This document shows, one piece after another, positions 22,111 through 34,670 of a stretch of 64,000 bases of DNA. A model generated the notes under the pieces. That model saw only the letters and a program-made list of their open reading frames with translations. It was not told the origin of the DNA and ran no database searches. Source of the DNA: Distichodus sexfasciatus (lineage: Eukaryota; Chordata; Actinopteri; Characiformes; Distichodontidae); contig JAVGVS010000011.1 of the NCBI GenBank assembly GCA_032718565.1, positions 5,023,904-5,087,903 of the forward strand, written 5' to 3'. Made by a program: the position numbers and the translations under genes. Numbering within the stretch: the stretch's first letter is position 1; each line of letters starts with the position of its first letter.

Positions 22111-22720
22111 GGAGCCTTTCATGGGCGCTCGAATGCGCGCTGCAGCACTGAGGGGTAATTGCGAGAAGAGGGACGAAGACTGAGGAGGAGAAGGCTTCTT
22201 TTCATGATGAGGATGAGAGAGAGAGAAAGAAAAAAGGGAGAGAGATAAAGAAAGATGCAAACGAGAGCCCACATCTCACTTCGGGAGCCTTCAAAAAACA
22301 AACAACAACAACAACAAAAAGAACCCGAAAGCCGTCAGGACGCTGCGAGAGCTGCTGAGTTGAATGGAAAGGGAACGTCCACATATGCATACATCACTCG
22401 TCACCAAGGGGCCTGCGGGGCACTGGCTGGGAACTCACTTTTTGTCTGTACGGATCATAATTTTTCAGTGTAGACAGTACAAGGCTATGGAAGGCAGAAA
22501 AAGAGAGATATTAAACAAACATGGGAAAGGTGTGACATTTTTGCCTCTGTCTCTCCATCCTCCGCTACATCACAAATTGATTCAAACCTAGATTTTGCGA
22601 GTCACAAAGCAAACTGAAGAACCCATAAAACTCATAGTAAAAGCCTTGTCCGAAAATACTTAAGATGTGTGTGGTATGAGTGAGCTACAGCCTTTATAAT
22701 GAGGACAAGTCCACTTTGAG
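22111..22720. other. Mixed non-coding sequence
   Basis: 22110-22330 is purine-rich (GA/GAAA) with a CAA triplet run at 22301-22318. The remainder is unique. No exon signal. Confidence 0.35.
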
Positions 22721-22730
22721 TCAGCACTGA

Positions 22731-22880
22731 GGACAGAGAGAGAGACAGAGAGAGACAGAGAGAGAGAGAGCGGTCCAGCCCGAAGTGACTGTAAGGATCT
22801 CATTAGAAATGTGGAATAGTGCAGAGGGAGAGAGAGGGAGAGAGGGAGGGAGAGAGGGAGGGAGAGAGGAAGAGAGAGGG
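22731..22880. repeat. GA and (GGGAGA)n microsatellites
   Basis: (GA)n with cagaga interruptions at 22733-22770 and gggagagagggag units at 22823-22878, separated by about 50 unique bases. Confidence 0.9.
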
Positions 22881-23336
22881 CTTGCGCCTTTCTGCTCGAG
22901 TAGTTTTAAGAGGCCTCCAGGATAAATGTTCCCCTCTCGTCTCAAGTAGCTGCATTGCACCAAGTGCCGAGAGGAGAAAAGAGCCACAACTTGTTAGTCA
23001 ACAAGTTAGCTCTGAGGACCAGGGAGGGCTTTCGGGGGAGGGATTCTGAGCACACACACACACACACACAAGCATGCACACACATACACACACTGATGAA
23101 GAGCTCATCAACCAATCATTATTAAAAATCTTCTACAAATAGAGATTCATAAAGAAAATAAAACTATTTGAAGGACACTTGTCATTTCTGTTATACGCTG
23201 TGTATTTCTTATTTGTGTAGCTTTTAATGCTTCTGGCATGTTTATCTATATTAACTATTTAAATTAAATTTCAAATGGCATTTATTTATAGAATTAAACA
23301 GATCTGGATAAACTGACAGATTAAAAACAATTTATT
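22881..23336. other. Non-coding sequence with (CA)n
   Basis: (CA)n at 23050-23070 and a second CA patch at 23078-23093. Otherwise AT-rich without features. Confidence 0.4.
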
Positions 23337-23463
23337 ATGGGACAGTTTCCCTGTTTGGGATTAAGCCTGGTCTGAGACTACCTTTGAGTTTGAATGGTAA
23401 ATCTTCATTGGTACTACAATTTAGTCCAAGACTAGGCTTAATCCATGAGCAAGAAACCAGCCG
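23337..23463. mobile_element. Short palindromic MITE
   Basis: The left end gggacagtttccctgtttgg and ggattaagcctggtctgaga mirror the right end tccaagactaggcttaatcc and gcaagaaaccagcc in reverse complement. Nearly the entire ~125 bp is an imperfect palindrome, as in a well-known vertebrate MITE built on the AGTCTAGGACTAGGCTTAAT core. Confidence 0.75.
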
Positions 23464-24349
23464 TAGGTGTCTAGGTGCATATTTTTAGCATTTACCAGCT
23501 AAATTATTTTATGAACTCTAACACACCCCGTCAACACACTCTGGCAGAGCTCATCAGCTAGTCATCCCCAAACCCTCTATAAATAGTAGGAAGTTTAACG
23601 ATGCCCTATTTTGATTAAAAAACATCATGTTTATTTTACTGTACTGGATGTGTCTTCTTTTATTTAGCTAAAATTATTCAAATGATTAAGTCAAACTTGA
23701 GACATTTACTACTAAAAAGTAAAGAAAAACATTAGAGAACTGTGTGACATAAAACGCATCTTGAGGATTAATGATACTGACAAAAAAGTGCAAATCCATA
23801 CAGTCCATCTGTATATTTACCATTTACCTCATTTATGCGCACTGACAAACCCACACACAAACGTTGATGCACGCAAGCATGCAGAGACATACGAACACAC
23901 ACTCACAAAGACACACAAAATCGGGACTGTGTGATGCCACGGCGATTAAAACTCAGAGCTCTCTCTTTCACATTTCCCATAAATGCATGTGACTCTCCAT
24001 TTAACCCTCAGTGGCTCCCTGTTCTGCTTCCGGAAATGAGAGATAGTGAGAGAGAGAGAGAGTTAGCAAGAGAGGGGAAGAGAGAGAGACACACTCCCCC
24101 TCACCCCTGTCAGCTCCAGCAGGCTCAGAGGCAGGCCCCAGCCCAGATTTAGCCTGATGGGTCAGTGGGCCTGGAGGCTCTCCTCTTCCTCCTCCTCCTC
24201 CTCCTGCTGCAGGGTTCAGCCAGGGATCCCATACACACTCCTCACACTCCACACACCAACCCAAACAGCTCAATTCAAGCCAAACGTCATTGGTGAACTC
24301 AACCACATGCAGCAGCGCAGACTCAGGCTCGGCTCGGTCCGACTTGGGC
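23464..24349. other. Non-coding sequence with small microsatellites
   Basis: CA-rich patch 23850-23920, (GA)n at 24049-24062, (TCC)n at 24183-24204. No convincing exon. Confidence 0.4.
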
Positions 24350-25210
24350 CAATTTAACCGCGATGTTTAATGCTCAGTACATGAGAGGAAGCCTCAATTA
24401 AAAATGAAAATAAAGCAGGCAGACGGTGTGTGCGTATGTGTCTGAGGTGGATAGAGGCTGGGTTTAAAAAAAAAAACACACATAAAACATCAACATTGGT
24501 CGCCAGCTTTTCCGCTGCGGCGAAAATTAATGATTTCAAATACATGTGGAGCCTTTATGAGCGCCGGCTCGATTTGCATTGAGGAAAATTCAGCAGAAGT
24601 AATTGGTGTGCGCCGAATGAACTCAATTTTCATTCCGAGTTTTCCCGCGAGTCCCTGGGCACGACGGAGCAGGACGCGCGCCGCAACACAAACAAAAGTG
24701 AATTTGAAAGGCGAACATGGGGAGGGAATATTACCGGAATCACACAACAAAGGACAGAGCAAAATTGTTTTAAGAGTGCAAATGAACGATGAAGGCTTCA
24801 TTCATGCGGTATGTTGAGGGGGGGTTGAAAAAAAAACGGATATCGCATGGCAAGCTGACAGTTGATGTCTTCATATAAATGTAAGAATTTACATTCTAAT
24901 TAACGAGAATTTACATCTTAATCAAAGCGGCCCTCATTGTTTGTGCTTGTGTGTGTTTTTAAATGCGCCGAGCGCCAGCGCCGAGCCAAGAGCCGGTGGA
25001 ATCTAATCAAGCCGCCCTATTATGAGCGGCCATCAATGCAATATTCAAAAAGTTTCCACAGAGGAGACACGGTGAGAATTCAAAAGTGTAATTGTGTGGT
25101 CTATTCCGGGGGGAAATCCACAGCTTTTTCCCCACATTTGAATATTTCAGCACTGAAAATGACCATGGTATCTCAGTGCTTATGTTTGTTGGATGCAACA
25201 CCATGCTAAA
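24350..25210. promoter_or_regulatory. Candidate conserved non-coding cluster
   Basis: One of the clearest enhancer-like stretches. gcgaaaattaatgatttcaa, gctcgatttgcattgaggaa (octamer-like ATTTGCAT), gcagaagtaattggtgtgcg, acattctaattaacgagaat, ttacatcttaatcaaagcgg, and tattatgagcggccatcaat followed by gcaatattcaaaaag. Repeats are absent apart from an A-run at 24466-24478 and (T/G) patches. CpG is dense at 24640-24690 and 24965-25020. Confidence 0.45.
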
Positions 25211-25489
25211 AGAAAAAGATAATCTTCCAAAGGAGCTGCCATAACTGTAATTCTTAAACCTAATACTTTTAACCATCTAGGTCTTGTAGAAGACATTTGT
25301 ATAAAACAAAGAGCGGAAACAAAATATCAGGTTTATTTCCTTCATTGATGTTTATTGTTAGTGAACTGGGTAATATTTAAAGCAAATGCATGTATAAACT
25401 GTAAATTGTAGTAAAATTGTGTAATAATTGTAATTTTAGTAATAGTACCATACTATTACATTTTATATGTTGTTTATCCAAAATGGAAT
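25211..25489. other. AT-rich sequence, nothing recognised
   Basis: No features beyond AT-rich words. Confidence 0.4.
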
Positions 25490-25575
25490 TAAAGCGCTGA
25501 CTACACAAAGTTCCAGTTCTGGACAGGCACGGGTTGTCGGCCTGCTGTAAAATGCTTAATCATGACATAGAGGGG
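25490..25575 (+). repeat. Dispersed repeat pair, copy 1
   Basis: cacaaagttccagttctgga, then gctgtaaaa and aatcatgacata, recur in the same order at 28028-28118 with about 80% identity by eye. Family unknown. Confidence 0.65.
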
Positions 25576-25895
25576 TTGATAATTAGCAGAATAACGACAA
25601 AGTTTAGCCATAAGTGGTGTTTTCACTGAAATTACACACTTACACATTAAATAATTTATTTAAAAAAACAATTTCTTTGTCATATTTTCTTTCACTGCCC
25701 AATGTATTTACTGTATGAACAGAAATTGTCATTTGAGCTCACAATCATGAGATTTCACTTAAAACAGCTTTGTTCAATATATTATCTCTTTCTCCACAAA
25801 AAAGAGACTCAGCTTCTTAATGTTTTTAACACTTTTAACAAAGGTCTATCTGACCTTAATGGAATAAGGAAATTTGAAGGTTTATGAGTATACAA
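25576..25895. other. AT-rich non-coding sequence
   Basis: No features recognised. Confidence 0.4.
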
Positions 25896-26410
25896 TCCCT
25901 TGTTCCTTGTAGTCCAGTTTAGGCCATCTTCTGCTGCAGTATTAGCATGCTAACCTAGCGAGTCCATTGTTGCGCTAGCAGTGGGGGCAGCAGCTGAGTG
26001 CTCATTCAGCTCTTATCTCCCCTAATGAGAACCCACAGATAAGAGACAGCTAGCAGCCCTCGCTAACACTAAAATAATGTTCCATAGGCTCCTGCGATTG
26101 TAAATCAGTTTAATACGCTGGCAGACCATTTATGCGTCTAAATTTAAAAGTCACCCTCCAAACATTAGCTCACACAAAAGACTAGCGGCTAAATGAGGCA
26201 TGATTCATGAAACGGATACCTTTAATCATCACTCCTAGCCCCCAAAAGGTCGTTTAGCATATTATATCTAAGTGAGCAGCTTATTCTTGCTTCATTACTG
26301 TTAATTAAGACCTGTCATATTGCCCTGCACAATGTTTCGGCTAAGAGCTTTGGCATCTGTCATAAAACTAGCATCAATTTCCTCGGCTGGGTAGCGGAAG
26401 GTAGGAGGTG
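25896..26410. promoter_or_regulatory. Candidate conserved non-coding block
   Basis: Repeat-free; cttatctcccctaatgagaa, ccacagataagagacagcta (GATA-type AGATAAG), gattgtaaatcagtttaata, catgattcatgaaacggata, cattactgttaattaagacc and tgccctgcacaatgtttcgg. Confidence 0.4.
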
Positions 26411-27510
26411 CCTGGATGAACCCAGAGTGAGAGAAAGTGGCCAAAGCAAGAAAGCCAGGACCTCAAACACAGACAACGCTTAGCCTCCAAAAAACTTGCC
26501 ACTGTTAGTTTTAAACTTAGACCTAACTGATATGAACAGAAGAATCATTTTCACAAGACTCGCTAGGAATGAATAGTAATAAGAAGTAAATGAGGGAAAA
26601 GGTAAAGAAATAATCACAATTAAGTTGCAGATTTGTTAAATACAGCATGTGACATTATGTTAACCTTCTCCTGACATAAGAAGTTTAAATGCAGATCTAA
26701 CTCAGTCCTTACTAAGAAGGGTCAAGGCTCACTAAAGATGTGTTGCAGTGTTACAATGATCACTTTATGATAATCTTGAGGGTTTTTTTTGAGAAACTTA
26801 GTACGCAATTGCAGGACGACTTCATTATATGAAAGTGAAAAAAGTGAAAGTGAGTGATTCTTCTTCTGTTTAATTATTAATTTTTATGTTTTATGTAATT
26901 CTATATTTTTTATGCTTATCAAAGATTGAGAGATTGATGAAACATGAAGTGAACGGCCGCAGCAACAGTCGTCTCATGACCCCTGCGTCAGGAAACAAGC
27001 ATCCTATAAAGGCATAGCCTGCAGTGCTTCAGCATGTTTCTGTTCAACTGGACTTAAACTAGGCACCGGTGCCAGCGGGGAGGCATCAGCCCACGAGACA
27101 TGAGACTAAGTGCAGAGGAGGCAGACAGAAAAAAAGAGTGAAAAAGAGGTAAAAAGAGACCTCAGGATGTGAGAGCGCAGGTGAGAAATGGTGCAGATCA
27201 AGTAATTCTAAAGTGTCCCAGGGAGAGAGAGATCGAACAAGAGAATATAGTGTGTGTGTGTGTTAATGTGTGTGGGGGCAGATTTATAGATGGTTATGAG
27301 GACCTGATTGTTGCCTTGAAGAAGATCGGAAAGATGTGTCGTTTTTATCGGACAGGACTGATCCCAATAAAAAGCAAAATATTTCATAGTAAAGTCTCAT
27401 CTTTTATTTTATTTTTTTTTAAAGATTTGCTTCTGGTTACTGATGAGTGCCTGACAATGAAATTAAGCCCTGAGTTGGCATGGGTTTGTATGGTTCGTTC
27501 TTTAAGCGGG
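26411..27510. other. Non-coding sequence
   Basis: Mostly AT-rich. A GT patch lies at 27250-27275. A weak plus-strand pattern at 27163-27180 (ctcag ... gtgaga) lacks a pyrimidine tract. No gene called. Confidence 0.35.
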
Positions 27511-27738
27511 TAAGTGATTGTCATTGTAAACACACCACAACACACAATGCACCACAACGAAATGTGACCTCTGCGTTTGACCCATCCGTGAAGGACCAGT
27601 GGTCAGTGTTTTTGGCAGCATGCTTGGCGATGGTACTGTGCTGATGATTACATCACTGGTACCTTTTCCAGTCCGAGCCATGAACCAATCACGGGGTCAA
27701 CTCCATAACCGTTACACTACCATCTGCACCAAATTGCC
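27511..27738 (-). mobile_element. tRNA-headed SINE
   Basis: Reverse complement of the reference SINE. It begins on plus with the tail (taagtgattgtcattgtaaa), then gcaccacaacgaaatgtgac, ctctgcgtttgacccatccg, gatggtactgtgc and, at the head end, cataaccgttacactaccat. The B-box region (gagccatgaacc) is decayed. Confidence 0.85.
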
Positions 27739-28027
27739 CACATTAGATGTTGTGTATGTGTTTGTAATTGGTGAAATACGTTCAGCATCAAAATGATCAC
27801 AGTATCTAAGGTTTATTAGATGTAGTTGTAAATATGGAAACAATTACCATAGTTTTAATCATGCAAAAAAGAAAAATAACCTTCTCAAGAAACTTCACTA
27901 ATTGTGGTTCTTTATCTAAATTCTTTTGACCACTTTCATGCCATATAGGAACTATATATTTATAGCAAATGCATTTTTGACCAGAGTAAAAATGTGGATA
28001 AATAGTTAATAATAGTTATTTAATTTG
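27739..28027. other. AT-rich non-coding sequence
   Basis: No features recognised. Confidence 0.4.
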
Positions 28028-28118
28028 TTAAAGGGTTGACTGCACAAAGTTCCAGTTCTAGACAGCAGTGGAGTGTCAGCGTGCTGTAAAACACCTAAAT
28101 CATGTCACGACATAAAGT
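28028..28118 (+). repeat. Dispersed repeat pair, copy 2
   Basis: Matches 25490-25575: cacaaagttccagttctaga, gtgctgtaaaacacctaaat, catgtcacgacataaag. Confidence 0.65.
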
Positions 28119-29339
28119 CTCTACAGACCTGTTGTAAATGTTGATTCAGTGACCTACACATCAGCACTCTGCATCTCTTCTCAGTGTACTGCATCTGCAT
28201 CAGTAACTCACCTATCAGCCCAGAGCTGACATCCCCACAATGAACAATAAAACTACTTTGTGATTTTTGCTCAATCATTGGGAATAACATCTCAGACTGA
28301 CAGGCTGCATAGACAGAGGAACACATTATAATGCAAAAATCTTGAGCCATATTGTCATATTGTTTTGATACTAAACACATGCAGTGTCACACAATTAGAT
28401 TGGGATTTTAAGTGACTTGAGGTTAAATGTGTAAATCTTGAAAAATTGCTGACCAGTTGCTGTTTTATAAGAAGAGATCATAAGAATAAGGAGAAATAAA
28501 GAAATAATGTGACCTGCAGTGATTATGACCAATAAACAAGCACAACCTCACTGCCAGTCAGAAACAAGAGACACAGCAGCAATTAAAATGCATAAGACAC
28601 TTGATCAAAAATTAATTTTGATCATTTTGCTTGATTCTATATAATGGGCTTCATTTGAAACATTTTCACAGAACCAGCAATAGAACATTTTTTTGAATTT
28701 TCATTAACTCTGCTTGATCAACCATCTTTTGAAGGCTGTGAAAATGAAAATAATATGACAGTTGATCACAAAGAGCTTGTTCACGTAAAGACAGCTGCCT
28801 AACTCAGCCCTGACTGTCCACATTACAGAGACTCAGTCAACAGTAAAGATGTGTGTAAATGAATTCTCCATGGCAATGGCAATCATACCTGTCTCCAGGC
28901 AGCTATATGTGACGGCCCATTAGAGCCATACAGGTAAACAACCAATAATAAAACCATTAGTCATTAACAGCAAGGCGAGTTGATGGGGAAGACGGCTTTA
29001 AATAATAAATCAATAGAATCTGCTTCACTGCAGCTTGGGCCACACATGAACAGACGGACAAAACACTGAAGAATAAAACTGGTAACTTGATTATAACTGA
29101 AGACTCTCAACTTATAGCTAAAATTAGACATGATATGTGCAGAGATACTCTAGGAACTGAAATCAAATTACCATTGCAGGAGTAATTTAGCTCTCTCAAT
29201 GTACATTTAAATGCCAGCACAGGAGACTGATGGTTTCCACACAAATGACAACAGGAGGATGTTTGGTATTCATCGGTTTGTCCTGCAGCAGGTGCACGAA
29301 GCATAAGGCAACGACACAAATGTAAAATCCTGGTCAGAT
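28119..29339. other. Non-coding sequence, nothing firm
   Basis: Mixed AT-rich sequence. 28880-29030 (gctatatgtgacggcccatt, ttaacagcaaggcgagttga) may be conserved. No exon or repeat. Confidence 0.35.
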
Positions 29340-30740
29340 GAATTTTTCACGACTGGCGCCCAAAAGGGAATTAAGATGCTAGCGTACGTGTAACTGACAC
29401 AACTCTGGTTTTTAAAAACGCCCCACGTTCACAAGCCTGCGGCCGGTGGTCTTTCAAATCCCCGACTTCCGAATCTGCTCTCCACACCTCTCCGGCGGAA
29501 AAAGGGTCCGAGAGCGGCCTGATGAAAAATGCATACTGCCAGTCGAATGTATTTTTCATTCCTCATGCCTTAACGTAAACCGGGATCTAGACGTAAACAG
29601 CGACAGATATGAAGGAGGGGGAAGAAAAATTCAGACGCACACAGCACTTTTTAAATGGCATTGTGAAAAAGTGAGGGGGGAAAAAAAAACAAGAACAAAA
29701 ACAAAGCCATGACCTTGTGAAGGAATCACCTTTCCACATTAAAGACGTTACATCTGTCTCAAATGCATTATTTAAAGCCTACACTTTGGGAGCTTGGCCA
29801 GATTTAACCCTGGTGCCTTTCATGCACCAAAAATAGAGCAGCATTTCTTTATAAAATACTCCTGAGGTTTTTGTGAGCATTTTTTTAAAAAATCTGCACG
29901 AGTAAATTTATTACTAGAGACTATGCTGCTAATCATATTACAGCAAACAACGTTCATTACGGGACAGAATCATCGAAATCATCTTCATCACGCCAGAAGG
30001 AGAACTCAGTGGAAATTAATTGACTTTGGCAGGGCTAGCACTCGCTGCCAAGCAGTTTCCACTCTTCCAGCTTTTTTATTCCCTCACTTTTTTTAGGCTG
30101 TGTGTTTTGAAAATGGTTCTAGGCTACGGCTTTATGAGAATAAGAGAAATACAGCCCCCTCGCTCCCTCCCTTAAGTTTGCATGGTGAAATGATCTGCTT
30201 TGACAAATTTAACAGCTCTTTCTTGTCCCTCTCCAAATGCACCTGTCACTCAGCATTAGCCTGTCTCATTAATGACAATGGGAAAGTTTATCTTAGCCAC
30301 ACATTTAAAATCATGCCCTGCGTACAATGGAGGACGAAAATCTTCCACAAAACAGAAGGCGGATCTACTTACACAAGCCTCCTTTTTTTGAAGTAGTGTT
30401 ACTCTTTATGCCCCCGTCTGTGAACAATCTTTTCACAACAATAAAGTACATTCTTCGCTGATCAATACGCGTTATCTGTGCTCTGCTGCGTCTCTATGAC
30501 GGCCCCCTTCCCCGAATACCTGCGAGGCAGAAGGCCGAGGGCGAGCGCTAGGGGAAAAGCCTTCGCTCCACGCTGCCTAAAACCTCACGGCCGAGCTTTA
30601 ATTAAACTACGGTAAACAGCATTGTGCCGACACAACGTCGATGACCCGGGCCGAGCCGTTTGTTTGGGCAAATAAAGAGGCGTTGAAGGTGTGAATTATC
30701 ATTGTATCCACTTTGTGACGCAATGAGACGATATTGATGA
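29340..30740. promoter_or_regulatory. Long candidate conserved non-coding cluster
   Basis: About 1.4 kb almost free of repeats (one A-run at 29679). Blocks: ggcgcccaaaagggaattaa, tgatgaaaaatgcatactgc, gtttgacat-type words, gaaatgatctgctttgacaa, ttaacagctctttcttgtcc, gtctcattaatgacaatggg, atttaaaatcatgccctgcg, and a CpG-rich end at 30480-30670 (ggccgagctttaattaaact). Open frames up to 98 codons are present but unbiased. A regulatory reading is inferred. Confidence 0.45.
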
Positions 30741-32380
30741 AAACACACGTGTATGCTGACGAAGGACAGACTTCGCACAAAGAAAAAAAGACATTTCAGG
30801 AGGTGTTATGGTATAACAACTCCAACTGTGAAAAATAAAATAACTTAAGCAAATAATTCTTAAGTACACGTATAGATTAAAAGTCGCTTTGGAGGTAAAC
30901 GTTTTTGACTGCTATTTTGACTGCACCATGAAATATAGTGTAAGGATTCAAAGTCAACCTTTACCTTTGACACTGTCTTAGTCTTTAACTGGGAGATAAT
31001 TATTTAGAATTTGAGGATATAGAAAGTTGAGAAGAGGTTGAGTGACTAAATGACAGTACTTTCACCTAGGAATGCAATTTGGATTCAAAAACAATCTCTA
31101 AAATTATCCGTAACAAACAAGAAGCTTTATCTTCTGTTGGAGTCACTACAGGTAAGCGAGAGCGCAATCATTCCAATCAAACTGGAAAACTGAGCATGTT
31201 ACTCACCTGGGGTCAACGTTGTGACTCTATATTTGGATCATAATAGTTTTGGACCAAATGTTGATAAACAATATGCATCAAATTTTTTTCCTATCCAAAA
31301 TATCCCAAAAGAAGTCACTCATTTATATTTACATCTTGTATTAAATTATTTGGAGTAACTGCACAGAAGCAATATGATAGACATAACAAAATATATACAT
31401 TAATGCAAGAAACGGACATGAATGTTAATGATGAAAGGAAATGATTAGGTCAATTAATGTTTGCTTTAATTTCTCATTTTTCTTTAGTGGATTTGACCTA
31501 AAAAATCAGCATTCACTTTTTTTTGAATAAACCACGGCAAAGACACACTTCAAGCAAGATAGGGCTGCAGTCACAACGTTGACAGCATTTAGAATGCACC
31601 CTAAACCACCGTGTTTGGCAGAACCTCTGAAATTAACATGTCACAGTAGTTTTATTTGCAAATGATGCAACAAAATATATTTTTCATTTGGTGATATCAC
31701 TTGATATACTGCCAGTCATAAGTGCATACTTATTTCCAGAGTGTAAACTGATGTACATATGTGACTCTAGACATACTCATACATACAAGTATCTTCTTAG
31801 AGTAGACTAGTATCAGAACGATTCAAAATAATCAAACAGATTATGAACATCCTTCTTCCTCCTGCTTTAATTCTATTGTATTTGTCTGTTCTACCAAAAT
31901 TATATTATATATTAAATTATAACTTCACCCTCAGAAATATGAACATTTTCACCCCTCTTTTGTACAAGTCCTGTAATTATTTCCACAAAACAAAAAAATC
32001 TTCTTCAAAAGCTAAATATTACACCATTAAATATGTACTTGTTCAGGAGTTTTACGCTACACATTTGTTCATCTAACTTGAGTTGTGGCAGCTGTAACGG
32101 CACAACCTCAGTGACAAAATTTTTTAAATGAGAGAGAATGATTTAAATTTTAAGTCAATAACTAGAACAGTAGTGTTTATCATGTTAGTCTAGTCTAGAA
32201 CCTGCCCGAAAATAGGGATAAATGTGATTCTGTCCCAAAGTGTCATGAAAATACTTCATAATTCTTCAGAACTCAAATGAGTTGAATCTTCATGTGAACA
32301 AATAAACAAAAGTGACTAGGAATTTCAAACGTCATTTTCCCTGTCCGTGAACCACACCTATAAGCCCTAATAAGCATCTA
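30741..32380. other. AT-rich non-coding sequence
   Basis: About 1.6 kb with no exon signals, no microsatellite of note and no repeat shared within the window. Confidence 0.4.
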
Positions 32381-32760
32381 AACTATGCTGAGCGGCCGCT
32401 GTGACTAACTTATAAACATTTCAGTCCACATTCCAACTCGATGATGCTACTGCTTCAGCACATCCTCTGAACGCCCGCCTCACCCCAGACGCAAAGCCCC
32501 GGCCAACAAAACAGGCAGGACGGCGCTGGCCACGCGGGCCTCGGACACGACCCAGGCTGTGGGAAAGTTGTTTTTACGTGGAATGCCAGCGGAGACAAAG
32601 CGAGAATGGCTCCTGGCTACGGAGCTCTGTGTGCCCGGATCAAAAACGCCACCTCTGGACTTCCCGCTCTGAATGCAGCCCAGCCGACGGGTGGAGATTA
32701 GCGGCTCCCGGTACCACAGAGCTGGAGGCCAACAAAGTAATAAAAGCAGCCATCTATCTC
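32381..32760. promoter_or_regulatory. CpG-rich candidate conserved block
   Basis: GC jumps at 32390 (tgagcggccgctgtgactaa), then gcccgcctcaccccagacgc and ccacgcgggcctcggacacg to about 32720. No frame or splice pattern is convincing. Confidence 0.3.
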
Positions 32761-33489
32761 ACACACACACATCCATGAATACATCCCCATACACTCTAGT
32801 TAAGTTAAATGGGATATTTAACCGTTCATCAAATTGAAGATTGCAATTCTTATGGCTTTTCTTCCTTGTGCGATAAACTTAGGTACTTATTTTATGATCT
32901 TTTAAATGTATTTTTCTTACTTTTCTTACTCTTAACCATTAAATTTATTGAGCTCCAATCCAGCCGATTTTGCCAGAGTTGGGAAAGACAGTTGCAAAAA
33001 GGTTTAGAGTAAAAAGGATCTAGAATTTTGGGGGAATCATAGTTCATTAGACATCTGAATTTCACTACTGGAATCGGGAAAATTGAGTCAGCTAGAGGAA
33101 TATCCCTATTTGTTTAATTTTAATTCACCACACATCAAATTGATAGTAAAATCTGCTCAGATCAGCCTTCCGTGTGAACTTTCCAGTCTGTTAATACTCT
33201 CGAATAGGATGACTTTCAAATTGTGTGTAGTTTGAACTCAGCTTTATTATGTATGACTAAATTAATTATACTATTACTATTAAATAAATTTGATGCATTA
33301 ATCTGTGCATTACGATCCCTACATTTTACTCACTGCGTCATTGCACATTACTAGTTTTCTACTTTATATTTCATATTTGGTACCTGGCTCTTATCCCACT
33401 GTTTTAACTTTCTGAGTGTGGACAAGCATCAAGACAGAATTTGATGACATTTTCTAAAGTGAAAATTTTCAAGTATATACATATATATT
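32761..33489. other. AT-rich non-coding sequence
   Basis: No features recognised. Confidence 0.4.
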
Positions 33490-33714
33490 GATGGTGTAAT
33501 GGAATTGGCCCCATGACCGGAAAGTCGCCGTGTGCCGGACCAGTAAAGGTACCTCCGAGGTACTCACAAGCAAGGTACTGCTCTCTGGGTGCTGCACATC
33601 AGACTCCCACTGCTCCTTCACGGAGGGGTCAAATGCAGAGGTCAAATTTCGTTGATGCACTTTGTGCTGTGCTGTGCTGTGGTGTGCTTCACAATGACAA
33701 ATAATCACTCACTT
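33490..33714 (+). mobile_element. tRNA-headed SINE
   Basis: Head gatggtgtaatggaattggc, middle gtacctccgaggtactcaca, body actgctccttcacggagggg and gtcaaatgcagaggtcaaat, tail with (GTGCT)n expansion gtgctgtgctgtgctgtgg and aatgacaaataatcactcac. Confidence 0.85.
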
Positions 33715-34189
33715 CAAGCTGAACCTTCAACCAAAACATACAGCAGAGTTTGTTGTAATGTTATAAGTTCATCTCTTCTCAAAACTGATGTCAACACTGA
33801 GCGTCATGTTGATTTCTACTTTGCTTTATGTCACAGTGGAACGTCCGCTTCTGACAGCCTCCGTTATCCAACCTTTTGCTGAGTAAAGCTGTTAGCATTG
33901 AGGTGTTTTCATCTACAGATGTTCGCTGTTGGTGTAAAGGCAGTAATCTAGAGGCCATTTTCTTCAATAAGAGCATGTTCACACAGTCAGGGCCTTATGT
34001 AAGCCCCCAGAAACAGATTCGTCTGAAATGAAGATAATGTTTTGGTACGGCGTGAAAATTATCCACTTAGCGGGGAAGGCAAACGCAATAAAGCCATGAA
34101 CGTGAACGCACCCACGCAAGGAAACACACGCACACACACACACACACAAACACGCACGCACTGCACTTCAGCGCAAAGTCACTTGAAAT
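33715..34189. other. Non-coding sequence with a CA patch
   Basis: (CA)n near 34130-34148. Otherwise unique; 33990-34110 may be conserved. Confidence 0.35.
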
Positions 34190-34420
34190 AAAACCTGTAA
34201 ATTATGAATGGACATTTGATGTATGTTCTGAATAATTTGCCGGGTCGGAAGTGGCGGGCGTCCGTTTGCGTGAGGCGCTGTGAGAGTATAAACACCCAGA
34301 GTAATCTACTCATGAAGGGCCTCATTTTACATGGGCAATATTATTTTAATGGCTGGGCCAAACCCCGATTGCTGTAAAGTGTGCGTGTGTGTATAGGTGG
34401 CATGGACAGAGTGAGACACG
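34190..34420. promoter_or_regulatory. Candidate conserved non-coding element
   Basis: cctgtaaattatgaatggac, gaataatttgccgggtcgga, tactcatgaagggcctcatt, ttacatgggcaatattattt and ggccaaaccccgattgctgt in repeat-free DNA. Confidence 0.4.
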
Positions 34421-34670
34421 TGTATAGAATCCTTAATGTGCACGAGTCAGTAGGGCTTTATGCATGATGGAACAATACATTTGACATATTTCCAACCTCA
34501 TATGAACATTACGTTTCTCACCAAAGTCAGGGTTCATCAATTCAACAATCAACCAGTCTGCAGAAATGATCCAAAATGAGAATATTATATATACTGTAAC
34601 ATCACTACATATTGAAACGAAGACAATTTTTACTAAAAGAGAAGATTGTTGTTTAAATATCAGAAAATTA
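34421..34670. other. AT-rich spacer
   Basis: No features recognised. Confidence 0.4.

Noticed and set aside
27163..27180. 15-nt plus-strand microexon (ctcag ... gtgaga)
   Set aside because: Purine-rich upstream sequence, no pyrimidine tract or branch-like site.
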